DNA of 64,000 bases from assembly GCA_013397695.1 (NCBI GenBank), contig VYZI01000002.1:2904902-2968901 (forward strand), in the 5' to 3' direction. The notes below the pieces were generated by a model that ran no database searches, was not told where the DNA came from, and saw nothing but the letters and a program-made list of their open reading frames with translations. The stretch comes from Centropus unirufus (lineage: Eukaryota > Chordata > Aves > Cuculiformes > Centropidae). The position numbers were made by a program, and so were the translations under genes. Shown here in pieces: positions 51,901 through 60,345 of this stretch. The number at the start of each line of letters is the position of its first letter. The stretch's first letter is position 1.

Positions 51901-54900
51901 AAGTAATTACTTACTTTAAAGGGCTAGAAAGAAATTGAGTGTTGGTTGAATGATGAAAGCCAAGAGACTTTTGGCCAGTACTAAAGTGGCTTTCTAATAT
52001 TTCTGAGAATTCCCTGAGAGAGCGCTACTACAAGGTGAATTGTTTATGTCAAAAGCCATCTCCAGTTTCCTGAGCTCAGGGCTGTGTTTCTCTTGTCAGT
52101 GCAACACCATCGTGTTTTATTAGACCTGAGGCTTCACAGACTCCACTGCTTTTTCCAGTCATGTCAGAGTGGATGCGTCTCAGAGATGTAGGGTCTGGAG
52201 CAGTTTAATGGTTCTGAAGTGGATCTTATATAAACGTGGTGAATGGATTGTTTGGATTTGGGAAGTGTCTCATCATTTTTGAGAGAGTACAAAGGGATGG
52301 CACCTGAGCCTGAGGCTAGACTATAATATGCTTTAAAGGAGAACATTGCATGTAATTCATACTGGCATATTTTCTGGTGGGATGCCAGTATAAGCTAGCA
52401 ATTTTTTGATGGTTCTATGGATCCTAATAATGATGTTCTCCCTTCATTGCCCATCCCCCCACACACACACTCATTACCTTACACTGCACTGCACTCAAAT
52501 GCATATTGCAAACTGGGAAGTGGTAGTATTGACAACGCTCTCGTGAGCACTTCTCCCAGAGTGTGTTTAATAACCACTTTGTTCAGGGACCACAACTGAG
52601 ATTCCAAGCACAGAAGCAACTTTAGAGATCTGCCATGTAGGAGCAAAGCAAGGAAGCAAGCAAAGTGCAGCCAGCCAGCAATATTTCTCTTTTGTTACTT
52701 CAACAAAGGAAAAGAGCTGCAGCAAGGGCTGCAACATGGGATTTACAGGTGGTAATATTCAGTTCTGCACCACTGATTAGCTAATATTTTGCAAATCTCA
52801 TGTTTTACCAGGCAGAAAATAAGTATTTAATATTAACAAGTTTGGCACTGTTGTTCTTCTGTGGAACATTGTCCTTGCTTATTGCCAAGAAGACCCCAAA
52901 ATACAGAGAAATCAAAATGCTGTTGTGTACAGGTGCTATAAAACGCCACTATAAAAAGTTCAATTGGTGGTGACATTGCTCCAGGCAAGGACTTTATAAT
53001 TGGAGTTAAATCTTCCTAAAAGAGCCTGAATCTTCATATTGACTTAATCTCATAATATTCACATGCATTTCTCTGTCTCAGAATCATTAAAACACTTAAA
53101 TGGCTGTTACTAGTACATGTTATGTAGGCATCAGCAGAAAGGGACCTTAGATAACTGAGTAACTTGATGGTATCATCTACATTAAGGTTTTATTGGCTGC
53201 TCTTTAGGATGCAATTTTAGTAACACATTAATTTATTTGAAACTCTCAAGTAATGGGTGCCTTGTATAAAGTGCTGCTTGATAAAAGTTCTGTTTCTTGC
53301 AACATCACCATGTGTATGCACCACTTGTTTTCCAGTATCTTTCTGACACTTCAGTACTCTGCAAGTAAATCCCTATTTTACAAATGTGTTTTGCTCAAGT
53401 CCTGTCTTTTTTTAGGCCACAGGCAAGATGGATGAGAGTCAGTTTGTAGCTGTCACCAGCACCAATGCTGCCAAAATCTTTAATCTGTATCCAAGAAAAG
53501 GCCGGATTGCTGTAGGATCAGATGCTGATGTTGTTATTTGGGACCCTGATAAGGTGAAGACTATAACAGCTAAGAGCCATAAATCGGTAAGGAGAAAAGA
53601 AAAACCAGCAAGAAAACGGGAATGTCACTCTTGCTTTTTGACCATTGCTCTAATTCATGGGAACAGCAAATGCATGAGATAAAGAGGAGTGGGTTAACTG
53701 CCTACTCCTATTCTGAAATGGCTAAATGGTTCTGGAGATGAAAGTATTGAAATCTTACACTGGAAGCACCAAGATCAGGAAGGATTGATTTTCTCTCTGC
53801 CTGTACCATTGCACTGCTGTTTGCATGCTTGTGGCAGGTCAGTGCATAGGTGTGAATCTGCAGCTCTGCAGCTGAGGTTAGTAAAGCTGGGATGATCAGT
53901 TTAAAACCAGCTCACTTTTATTTGCATACTTGAGAAGCGTGTATTATAAATTGCATGATTAAATCAACAATATTCTGAACCATGAGAGATGACTGAATAT
54001 TTTGGCGATACATCTCCATTCAGCTCTGTGGCTGGGTTTTTCTATTTAATCTCAAAGCTTTGCCACACGTTTCTCTGCCCATAGTGCAGAGTACCAGTGA
54101 CTCATAGTTGCTTCGGTTTTGACTGTGACTGGGTTATCCTATGTGCTGTTTATCTCAAATTTATTATATTGTTGTCCATTGCTTTGGTCGTTTACATTGG
54201 GGATTCTTAAAAAACTTTTAGTGGAAATCCAGTAGTGTGGTTTTTACTAAAAGGGGAAAACCCTTTAGAAACTTTAAAAAGTAAGTTTAGGCGATTCATT
54301 TTCTATTTCTCTGTCTTGGGATCTCTCTGTATTTTCAACAAAGTAATAATCACCTTCCCTTTGGCAGTCATCCCCATTTGGATTCAGGCTTTCTTGGTCC
54401 TTTCTGGGCTTTTTCAGACAGAAATATGTGTGCTGGCCCCTCTGAAATTCCCTTACACAATCACAGCAGATTCATGGTGGGACCATGTCCTCTGGGTATC
54501 CAGCAGCTGAGTCACAATTTTTCTTCTTACGAAAGCTATCATATTTCTAGAGGCTCTGGATTAATACGGAAAGTCGTCAAAACCAAATGAGATAAAGCCT
54601 TGATGGGAAGTGAGACATGGAAAGGAAAAGGCTGGTCCAGGAAAGTCTGATCAGAGAGATTCCTTAAAATAATTTCTTATTGAAATGCATTACGTCTCCT
54701 TCAGACAAGACTATTTTATACACCTCTTAATGTCAATTGTCCAAAACTATGTACAAATACAGATTACCAGTCAGTAACTGGGAGACATCATGTACTGAAC
54801 CTGCAGTGAATATGTTGGTTGATCCTCAGGCTGTGGAGTACAACATCTTTGAAGGAATGGAGTGCCATGGTGCCCCTCTTGTGGTCATAAGCCAAGGGAA

Positions 54901-57900
54901 GATTGTGTATGAAGATGGAAATCTGCATGTAAATAAGGGAATGGGCCGCTTCATCCCTCGCAAACCTTTCCCTGAATATCTTTACCAGCGCATTAAAATC
55001 AGGAATAAGGTAATATGTGATATTTAATCATTCTAGCCATACCCTCTTGGAACTACAGTAGCACATGCTTTTTATTATTAATGTCGTAATATGAGCCCAC
55101 ATCAGGTGGGCTATATGTTATTTGTTTCTAAAAATGTCCACAGGAATGGTTACTGTGCAAGTGTGAGCTTTTGTAGCTTAGTTAACACTCTGAGCTTCAG
55201 TGGGTAGAACACAAAATTACCAGTTGGGCATTGCTGCCTCATGTCCGGCTGTGCAGGCTTTTGAAGGGTGGTGGAATAGTGATAGAATTTACTTTTAGTT
55301 AAAATACAGGAAAAAGTTGAAGATTGGGAGGAGAGTTACCCAGAAGAAACACAGAATTTTGAATTGTTACAGAGATTTACACAACTGCCACACTGCTGAG
55401 AAGAAAACCATGCAAGTCAGAGATCCTCATTATATTTAGCATCTCTGATCTACTTTTGGTGCATTTGCTGAGCTGAATATTAGCAGCACTCACAGCTCAG
55501 AAAACTTTTCTCTCTAATAAAAAGCTTGGGAAATGACCGAGATTAAGCTTGGGTCACTTCTGATTTGGAATTCTATCAGCTCTGTTGAAACCCAATTAAC
55601 TTGGCACTCATTTGCCGTTACTTGCCTCTGAGCAAGAAAGTCACTGTGTGAGGCCAGGTGACAAGACAACTTGACTAAAACTCATATTTTCTTCAACCAA
55701 GTATATCTCATAGCCCCTGAGGATGGCAGCTGAAAGTGGTGATAGCAGGTTGATAGCTTTTCTCATTTGTTAAACAAATTCTGTCAAGCTATGGAATACA
55801 GAAGGTCTGCAATTCTAACATGAAAAAGCTCTGTAAAAATGAAATGCACCTGCAAAAGGCTTTCAAAATACCCATCAGTGCTGCAGTTTTTTCAACTTAT
55901 CCACTTAGATGATGTGGGACTTCTTGTCACACTCATCTCTCAAAGGTTCAGTGCATGGGACTGCCATCTAAGTTAGTGATGATGTCATGTAAATACTGAA
56001 AACAATGCTTTAAAAACAACTATCAGAGGGTGGCATCTTATAACAGTAGTTTGTACAAAAGTAACTATGCCAAGTAACCTACCTCTCACAAGCAGGCTGG
56101 ATTTTGGGAAAAATCTTTGATTTTTGAGAGGTAGAAAAGGTCTGACCAAGAAAAGGGCTGATATTGTCTCTCTTGCAGCTCCCTCTGCTGCCTGCCAAGA
56201 GGAAGGGTGAGCGGATTCATGTCTACATTCCTGCTCTCACTATCAAATTTTATCTATTGGAAATATTTAGAAAAACCCGGTGGTGGTCCTATCAGCCACC
56301 ATATGAATATGTCAGTGTATAACAAAGAAAAATAGAAAAAACATGTGAAGCGAAGGGCTGCAGAGGTGTAAATACAGGATAGCAGTATAAATTTATCCCT
56401 GGAGCAGGGCTAGCGGTGTAAATTACTGCCTTTGTGAGTCCCTGGAAGAAGGATTCATTGCTGTGATCAGCAGCTGCTCCCTTCTGGGCAGTAGTTTTGG
56501 CTCAGCCTGTGAGACTGGCTCTTCTGATCTTGATGTCCATGACACCAAAAGCACAGAAAATGCATTGATTTCTGGAAGAGCTGGATCAGACCCCCGTGAA
56601 TAGTGACCTTCCCATACAGCATTTACTGTTAACCTATTGGGGAAACAGCTCTGAAACGCTAATCTTGTAAGCCACAGATGTCTGATCTTTTTTGATGAGC
56701 TTTGGATTCTGCAATTCAGTGGCTTTAGGCTTTTCCTCGAAATTGGAACTGTTTTTAAAAAATATCATTTCCTAGATTCCTGTGATTTTGAGGTCAATGA
56801 GGCTGTTTTGATTGTCTTTTCTCATATTCCTTATAGGAATTGTACAGGGTTAAAATGCAGAGGTCTTGGACTGAAATGAGAGCTCAACTAACAGATACTC
56901 CATTGACAAACATTGAAAGACAGGTCCCAAGCTACAGTCTATCATGTAGTTACTCTTCCAGTTGATGGCAAAAAGGGGAAACGTTGGAAATTTTAATTTT
57001 AACCTTGCCAGCACTTTTCAATGAGCTCTGATGAAGACAATGAGAGATCTGAAGGGGAGGAGCAGAGAAAACACAGGTCAGAGTAAAATTGCTGCAAGCA
57101 GTAGAGTGGGCATCAGTCTTCCAACAACCCAAGCGGAATTCACTTGAATGCCTTGAATGGAGAGAGGTGATCATGCCTATCTTACTTAAAAAAATGTTAG
57201 GTCAGATCTATAGTTCTTTTGAATCTCATTTCTTCCCATTGACTGTGCATGAAGCCTCTCTTATAATTTTAATACATATAAAAATGGAGGGAGGAAGCTT
57301 TATTATTTCCTTTATATATAAAGCAGCCTGTGGCTTTGATGAGAGTATAGATGCTTTTTTAATTCAGCTAATGCAGAATACAGCTCTGAGCTCAGTGGTC
57401 TCTGCGTAAAGGCAAGTGTATCATTAGCGACCATTATCAAAGCAGTCAGTGTCTGGACTTTTATTCTCCTCTCGATCTAGGTGGGAGGATTGCAAGGAGT
57501 CTCCAGAGGAATGTATGATGGGCCTGTGTATGAAATTCCAGCTACGCCAAAATACGCAACTCCTGCACCTTCAACTAAATCCTCCCCTGCCAAAAACCAG
57601 CCCCCACCAATCAGAAACCTCCATCAATCCAATTTTAGCTTATCAGGTAAGTTAGCTTGACTCGTCAGAAATGTTTTAAAGCCTTAATTATGGTTTATTG
57701 GTGATAAATTTCAATTATAATTACTTTTTAAATAAAATATGAAAGGATTATATATGCCCTCATACATGCCTATATTTACATAACCATATATATATGTTTT
57801 CATACATTCTTTCTCTAGGAATATTTTACAAATTGCCAAATATTCAGAAAGTTTGCAATCTAAAACTTTTCTCTGCATGCAGTCTTGTAATATTAACCTG

Positions 57901-59426
57901 GCCCATTACAGTTAGCTGAGGTCTCTGGTTGATGTGCCCCTTGGTGGTGAGACTTGGGTCTGGTAGAACCCCCATGGCTCAGACATCCCCGACTTCTTTC
58001 TTGCTGCAAGCCCAGAAATTGTCAGGCATGGAAACCTCAGCTGCCCTTGTCCATGGTTGGCAAACCATGTGCAGAAGCTATTCATATGCAAATCAGAGTA
58101 TTGCTTGTCCTCTTTGCTCTTGGTGCTCAAAACATTTTCCATGGTACATAAGAAATAGACTGGAAAATCATCCTTTGGGATTGTTGGAAATAATTCATGG
58201 CAACTGAGGACAATTACAAGTGTGTCAAATCTTTATTCTTCAAAAGTTTACGGCCAAATTGGTAAATAAGTGGCTCCTTATGATGCTATGAAAGTCACTG
58301 TATTTTCTCCCCTGTGGGAACCGATGGTGGAATTTCCCTCCCCGATATACTTATTGTGTTTTTAGAAACTAAATGAACCTTCTGGAAGAAAGCCCAAGGA
58401 GAGTAAACACTTTAAAAATGCTTCTAGGGAGCTGAAGTATCTTTCTGTCCTTACACCTGGGGCCATACTGAGCACATATAAATACATAAAGCCACATAAG
58501 GCAAAAAAGTTTTTAGAAATTTGATCTCTAATAATAATAATCCATAATATCCAAAGCTGTGGCTTTGTAGTCCACCGCTGGATCTGGGTACTACTAAGGC
58601 ATCTAGTGGTACAAACTTGATCTGAATCAGGCAAACACCCATAACTGTGTTCTTATGAAATAAAAGAAGAACCAGAGACTATGATAGCATTTAAAACGAT
58701 CCTATGCTTTTACAGTAGTCTTACATTGCTTTTAGTATGTGGGGTGTGGTCAGACAGAATTTAGACTGGCAGAAAGCTTACTGTCACCTTAAGCTTAAAC
58801 TTTCAACATGTTAAAATGCAGTTTGAAGTGGGCGTGAGTCTACATCAGCTCAATGCTTCTTCCCTTATGGCTTTGTGATTGCTAACGTTCATTTTACTGA
58901 CTGTGGACCCATGGACTCCGTAGGGAAAGGTATTCTAAATCAATGAGGCCGATTTGAGAAATCCACTACGCACATTCATGGGTTTGGGTTATTTAGTAGT
59001 TTAAACAGTAATATTTTCTGTCAGGGTATGATCTTGTGAAGGGAACCTGATCTGTAGGCTGTCATCCCTGCATGGGTTTTTCTTCAAGTCAGTGGAGAGC
59101 AATTCCCCATGTAGGGTGAGCATCAGTCCTTAATCCTTTTCATTGAAGACAAATGGAACTAGGCACAGAAATGTGCTGTGAAGGTCTATTTAACCCTTCC
59201 ATCAGGGAGTTTGGCTCAAAAGAAACCAGTTGATGCTGGTGTGAGGGTCACACGGCTGGAATGAACATGGTAAAATTTTACCACCGATGTTTTTTTCCTT
59301 TTCATAGCTTTGTTTCCCTGTTTCTCTGTTGCAGGAGCTCAGATAGATGATAATAACCCACGCCGCACTGGCCACCGTATCGTGGCACCTCCTGGTGGTC
59401 GCTCTAATATTACCAGTCTTGGCTGA
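11542..59426 (+). CDS. CRMP1: CRMP1, collapsin response mediator protein 1 (whole gene, 14-exon models)
   Basis: This neuronal cytosolic scaffold belongs to the dihydropyrimidinase-like family. In other vertebrates it relays semaphorin-3A signals and binds tubulin and actin regulators as tetramers with other CRMPs. The long form joins 11542-11913 to the shared exons; the short form joins 14451-14489 to them. Shared exons are 28004-28092, 32568-32752, 34278-34442, 40248-40309, 41945-42025, 45102-45170, 47192-47312, 48408-48564, 51757-51898, 53416-53586, 54830-55009, 57481-57646 and 59335-59426. All introns are GT-AG and the frame is unbroken. Products are 572 aa (short, the usual family length) and 683 aa (long). 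Assignment to CRMP1 rather than DPYSL2-5 rests on the N-T-Y-L-Q version of the metal motif (residues 73-77), the GSGHCPYSTAQ segment and the tail with TPKYATPAP. Metal ligands are lost, so it is presumably not an active hydrolase. The exon sizes match the pattern I know for CRMP genes. Confidence 0.97.
11914..14450 (+). other. Sequence between the alternative first exons
   Basis: This is the first part of the long-isoform intron and also the upstream region of the short-isoform promoter. It is GC-rich to about 12,520, more neutral to about 13,650, then GC-rich again. Many open frames exist on both strands because stop codons are rare in GC-rich DNA, but none resembles a protein. It includes an imperfect 39-40 bp minisatellite at 13,703-13,870. 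Confidence 0.7.
13703..13870. repeat. Imperfect minisatellite, 39-40 bp unit
   Basis: The word CAGAGCAGG recurs at 13,703, 13,742, 13,805 and 13,844, with a variant (CGAAGCAGG) at 13,782. Spacing is 39, 40, 23 and 39 bases. The bases between share GCAGTGCTG and GGGGTCAG words. It is a degenerate GC-rich tandem repeat about 600 bases upstream of exon 1B. Confidence 0.7.
14451..14489 (+). CDS. CRMP1: CRMP1 exon 1B (short-isoform N-terminus)
   Basis: This exon encodes 13 residues, MSYQGKKSIPHIT, the canonical N-terminus of the 572-residue CRMPs. The ATG has G at -3. The exon ends with ACG before a GTAAGC donor, phase 0, and continues into exon 2 (SDRLLIKGG). The frame is also open upstream to 14,034 but contains no ATG, so the start is well fixed. 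Confidence 0.97.
14678..14767. repeat. (ATTTT)18 pentanucleotide microsatellite
   Basis: Eighteen uninterrupted ATTTT units (90 bases) begin 188 bases into the intron after exon 1B, inside otherwise GC-rich DNA. Reading frames through it give a repeating Phe-Ile-Leu-Phe-Tyr pattern that has no coding meaning. Confidence 0.98.
17389..17512. repeat. 61-bp perfect tandem duplication (two copies)
   Basis: A unit made of a 16-17 T run plus 45 bases beginning CATTTTAGCCCTTG occurs twice. The non-T part starts at 17,406 and again at 17,467 with no mismatch seen. Each copy contains the short inverted repeat AGCCCT/AGGGCT with an 8-base loop. It is either a recent duplication or an assembly/haplotype artefact. 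Confidence 0.95.
25690..26236 (+). mobile_element. CR1 LINE fragment, 3'-terminal, 5'-truncated
   Basis: The sequence shows the typical avian CR1 3' end: the tail of the reverse-transcriptase ORF (broken frames resembling ...LEHVQRRVLKLVKRLEKK and ...HWNRLPREVVQLPPLEVFKR), then the 3' UTR with 'GGTTGGACTC' and 'TCTTTTCCAGCCT', ending in short TGATTTTGTGATTC repeats. It is 5'-truncated, inserted in sense orientation to CRMP1 and frame-broken. CR1 is the dominant LINE of birds and other reptiles. Confidence 0.92.
26813..26832. other. Assembly gap (20 N) in simple sequence
   Basis: Twenty N are flanked on the left by TATATAT and on the right by TAGATAGAGAGAG, so the gap probably sits in a TA/GATA/GA microsatellite of unknown true length. 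Confidence 0.98.
28004..28092 (+). CDS. CRMP1: CRMP1 exon 2
   Basis: An 89-base exon encoding residues 14-43 of the short form (SDRLLIKGGRIINDD... to GLIK), the N-terminal beta-sandwich of the amidohydrolase-like fold. The acceptor is a strong pyrimidine tract plus CAG. The donor is AAA|GTTGGT, a weak non-consensus 5' splice site that splits Lys43 (phase 2) and restores the frame precisely with exon 3. Confidence 0.96.
28093..32567 (+). other. CRMP1: CRMP1 intron 2
   Basis: 4,475 bases, phase 2, with no recognisable gene or element. A stretch at 31,480-31,740 combines TTAATTAA-type homeodomain words with unusually regular sequence and is a candidate conserved non-coding element (inference only). 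Confidence 0.8.
32568..32752 (+). CDS. CRMP1: CRMP1 exon 3 (degenerate H-x-H metal motif)
   Basis: A 185-base exon encoding residues 44-106 (QIGENLIVPGG... to GGTTMI). The first metal-binding motif of dihydropyrimidinases, H-x-H after GGID, reads N73-T74-Y75 here. This is the CRMP1-specific substitution and a strong argument for the paralogue call and for lack of catalysis. The acceptor is CTAG|G and the donor A|GTGAGT is strong (phase 1). Confidence 0.97.
32753..34277 (+). other. CRMP1: CRMP1 intron 3
   Basis: 1,525 bases, phase 1. It contains an (AAT)n-type microsatellite at 33,881-33,918 and nothing else recognised. Confidence 0.85.
33881..33918. repeat. (AAT)n microsatellite, interrupted
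   Basis: About a dozen AAT units, with two TGA-type interruptions in the middle. Simple repeat in intron 3. Confidence 0.9.
34278..34442 (+). CDS. CRMP1: CRMP1 exon 4
   Basis: A 165-base exon encoding about residues 106-160 (IDHVFPEPGSSLLTSFEKWHE... to VLVQDKG), part of the TIM-barrel-like core. It starts TTGACCAC after TTTTCAG. The donor G|GTTAGC is weaker than average. It is phase 1 on both sides, so skipping it would keep the frame. Confidence 0.96.
34443..40247 (+). other. CRMP1: CRMP1 intron 4
   Basis: 5,805 bases, phase 1. It carries the longer of the two CR1 copies (about 37,885-38,634) and a T9-A8 homopolymer pair near 35,030-35,046. No additional exon is supported. Confidence 0.85.
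37885..38634 (+). mobile_element. CR1 LINE fragment, 3' end with reverse-transcriptase tail
   Basis: About 750 bases of 5'-truncated CR1 in the sense orientation. Broken frames read as the C-terminal part of CR1 ORF2: a stretch like VDSQLNMSQKYAQVAKKAHG, then LHLKYCIQFWAPHYKKDIEV, then the EVGVGLVSQV-like segment spread over frames. This is followed by the 3' UTR and a terminal ATTCTGTGATTG motif. Frameshifts show it is inactive. The left border is approximate. Confidence 0.94.
40248..40309 (+). CDS. CRMP1: CRMP1 exon 5
   Basis: A 62-base exon encoding VNSFQVYMAYKDLYQMSDSQ (residues 161-180). K171 in the MAYKD motif corresponds to the lysine that is carboxylated to bridge metals in true dihydropyrimidinases; the lysine is kept although other ligands are lost. 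The acceptor is AACAG|G and the donor CAG|GTATTG, phase 0 at its 3' end. Confidence 0.96.
40310..41944 (+). other. CRMP1: CRMP1 intron 5
   Basis: 1,635 bases, phase 0. It contains a 14-A run at about 41,378-41,391. Nothing else is recognised. Confidence 0.85.
41945..42025 (+). CDS. CRMP1: CRMP1 exon 6
   Basis: An 81-base exon encoding residues 181-207 (LYEAFTFLKSLGAVILVHAE... to DLIAQ). It includes the VHAENGD motif with H198, a metal-ligand histidine position in the enzyme family that is retained here. It is phase 0 at both ends, with acceptor CTGCAG and donor CAG|GTGAGT. Confidence 0.97.
42026..45101 (+). other. CRMP1: CRMP1 intron 6
   Basis: 3,076 bases, phase 0. The part from about 43,260 to 44,060 is AT-rich but not simple-sequence, with POU/homeodomain/Pbx-like words (TTAATTAC, TTGATTGATGG, ATGCAAAC). 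It looks like a candidate conserved regulatory element. No coding frame is supported. Confidence 0.7.
45102..45170 (+). CDS. CRMP1: CRMP1 exon 7
   Basis: A 69-base exon encoding residues 208-230 (EQKRILEMGITGPEGHALSR PEE). H223 in HALSRPEE matches a metal-ligand histidine position of dihydropyrimidinases. It is phase 0 on both sides, with acceptor TTGCAG and donor GAG|GTAAGA. Confidence 0.97.
45171..47191 (+). other. CRMP1: CRMP1 intron 7
   Basis: 2,021 bases, phase 0, ending in a CTTGTTTTCCTCAG acceptor. No repeat or gene was recognised. Confidence 0.85.
47192..47312 (+). CDS. CRMP1: CRMP1 exon 8
   Basis: A 121-base exon encoding residues 231-271 (LEAEAVFRAITIASRINCPV... to LARKKG). It contains the invariant family segment YITKVMSKSAADII. 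The acceptor is CCTCAG and the donor AAAG|GTCAGA (non-consensus at +3/+4), phase 1. Confidence 0.97.
47313..48407 (+). other. CRMP1: CRMP1 intron 8
   Basis: 1,095 bases, phase 1, the shortest intron of the gene. No repeat or other gene was recognised. Confidence 0.85.
48408..48564 (+). CDS. CRMP1: CRMP1 exon 9
   Basis: A 157-base exon encoding PLVFGEPITASLGTDGTHYW... to LNSLLAC (residues about 272-323), the most conserved core of CRMPs with the [20 protein letters not shown] motif. It ends TG|GTAAGA, splitting Cys323 (phase 2). Confidence 0.97.
48565..51756 (+). other. CRMP1: CRMP1 intron 9
   Basis: 3,192 bases, phase 2. It is AT-rich with short A and T runs. No mobile element or additional exon was recognised. 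Confidence 0.85.
51757..51898 (+). CDS. CRMP1: CRMP1 exon 10
   Basis: A 142-base exon encoding residues 323-370 (CGDLQVTGSGHCPYSTAQKA... to VVWDKAV). At G330-S331-G332-H333 the catalytic/metal aspartate of true dihydropyrimidinases is replaced by Gly, the second sign of a dead active site. The donor GTA|GTAAGT is strong, phase 0. Confidence 0.97.
51899..53415 (+). other. CRMP1: CRMP1 intron 10
   Basis: 1,517 bases, phase 0. It contains a short (CA)6 run near 52,460 and ends in a CTTTTTTTAG acceptor. Nothing else was recognised. Confidence 0.85.
53416..53586 (+). CDS. CRMP1: CRMP1 exon 11
   Basis: A 171-base exon encoding residues 371-427 (ATGKMDESQFVAVTSTNAAK... to TAKSHKS). It contains the NLYPRKGRIAVGSDADVVIW segment that returns the chain to the beta-sandwich domain in amidohydrolases. 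It is phase 0 on both sides, with donor TCG|GTAAGG. Confidence 0.97.
53587..54829 (+). other. CRMP1: CRMP1 intron 11
   Basis: 1,243 bases, phase 0, ending GATCCTCAG. An open frame runs from the intron into exon 12, but the splice acceptor and family alignment place the exon start at 54,830. Confidence 0.85.
54830..55009 (+). CDS. CRMP1: CRMP1 exon 12
   Basis: A 180-base exon encoding residues 428-487 (AVEYNIFEGMECHGAPLVVI... to IKIRNK), the last part of the globular domain and the start of the tetramer-interface C-terminal helix region. It is phase 0 on both sides, with donor AAG|GTAATA. Confidence 0.97.
55010..57480 (+). other. CRMP1: CRMP1 intron 12
   Basis: 2,471 bases, phase 0, ending CTCGATCTAG. 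No repeat element or extra exon was recognised. Confidence 0.85.
57481..57646 (+). CDS. CRMP1: CRMP1 exon 13 (regulatory C-terminal tail)
   Basis: A 166-base exon encoding residues 488-543. The tail holds the regulatory phosphosites at the standard CRMP numbering: T509 (in ATPK), T514 (in ATPA), S518 and S522 (in SSPAK). In other species Cdk5 primes S522 and GSK3 acts on the upstream sites to release cytoskeletal binding. The PPPIRNLHQSNFSLS segment is the conserved family end. The donor TCAG|GTAAGT is strong, phase 1. Confidence 0.97.
57647..59334 (+). other. CRMP1: CRMP1 intron 13
   Basis: 1,688 bases, phase 1, ending in CTCTGTTGCAG. It contains an octamer-type ATGCAAAT word near 58,087. 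No extra exon is supported. Confidence 0.85.
59335..59426 (+). CDS. CRMP1: CRMP1 terminal coding exon 14
   Basis: The 92-base coding part of the last exon, encoding residues 543-572 (AQIDDNNPRRTGHRIVAPPG... ending ITSLG) and the stop TGA at 59,424-59,426. This positively charged tail is disordered in known CRMP structures and is where family members contact microtubules. Confidence 0.97.
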
Positions 59427-59469
59427 AAAAATGCTAATGGACAGAAACACAAGGATGAAGGTTCAAGGG

Positions 59470-59475
59470 AATAAA
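59470..59475 (+). terminator. CRMP1: Proximal AATAAA poly(A) signal
   Basis: Canonical hexamer 44 bases after the stop codon. The downstream sequence is not notably GU-rich, so use is uncertain. Confidence 0.35.
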
Positions 59476-59533
59476 GCCTGTTCCCTTCAATATCTCTGTT
59501 ATTGAACCCACAGTTTTATTTGGTACTAATGGA

Positions 59534-59539
59534 AATAAA
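59534..59539 (+). terminator. CRMP1: Second AATAAA poly(A) signal followed by T16
   Basis: Canonical hexamer with a U-rich run of about 16 T starting some 13 bases downstream. This arrangement can support cleavage close to the stop codon. Confidence 0.45.
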
Positions 59540-60322
59540 AAATGAAATGTCTTTTTTTTTTTTTTTGTATAGGAAGAGGTGATAATAGTGTGGTACGTTT
59601 GCTTGGAACTACTTGCCTCACAATTGTGCTTTCATGCCATAGTCACCTCAACGCATGGTGCTTCCATTGCCTCTTTAGTGACTACTGGTTCTAGCTTTGT
59701 CTCGTAACTGAATGATGGTTCCTTTGCACCGTTTCGCTGTATTAGAGTAGTTAATGCATGTTACTGAGTTACTTATGCAAGTTGCATTCTGTGAGTGAGT
59801 CCCTTTAGAACACGTTGCCAACAATTGACTAGACACAATGCCAAGATTAATGTCCGTATTTGAGAAACACACCAAAAACACTTATGAAGGAAGAAAATGG
59901 CCATCTTGAAAGTAGGCAGTAGAGTAGTATAGGCAGCTTCTGTTTCATCTTTAATTTATTATAAACCCAAGAAGCACTTCTCTGACACAGAAAATCAGGA
60001 CACATAATGAAAGAAGGTCTGTGTAGCACCTGTCTGTTCCCACTCAGTACGTTCCAGGTCTGTGTCCTTGTTTCCATTTTAGACAGAGCCATAATTTCCC
60101 CATGCTGATGCCATTGCCACCCCTTCAGGGATTTCTCCACCTGGGCAGTAGTGCTCTCCTTCTGCATGAGATTTTTGGTACTTACAGATAATCCAAGTTG
60201 CCGTCGGATTTTTAAAGGTTTTTGTACAAAGTTTTTCCTTTGTAATCACATGCATTTTTACTTACTCTACCGTATCAAGATCTACCTAGTTGTGGTTCAA
60301 TTTCTGAATTCAAAGCTTGTGA

Positions 60323-60328
60323 AATAAA
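60323..60328 (+). terminator. CRMP1: Distal AATAAA poly(A) signal
   Basis: Canonical hexamer about 900 bases after the stop codon, followed by a T/GT-containing stretch (TGTCTTCCTCTG). It is the best candidate for the main mRNA end. Confidence 0.6.
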
Positions 60329-60345
60329 GGAAATTAATTGATGGA

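Larger units (their letters stand above)
59427..60345 (+). other. CRMP1: CRMP1 3' UTR (approximate end)
   Basis: This region follows the stop codon. Three AATAAA hexamers are present: 59,470-59,475, 59,534-59,539 (followed by a 16-T run) and 60,323-60,328. The last gives a 3' UTR of about 0.9 kb and is the preferred end; the earlier ones could give short 3' UTR forms. The end coordinate is inferred as roughly 15-20 bases after the distal signal. Confidence 0.6.
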
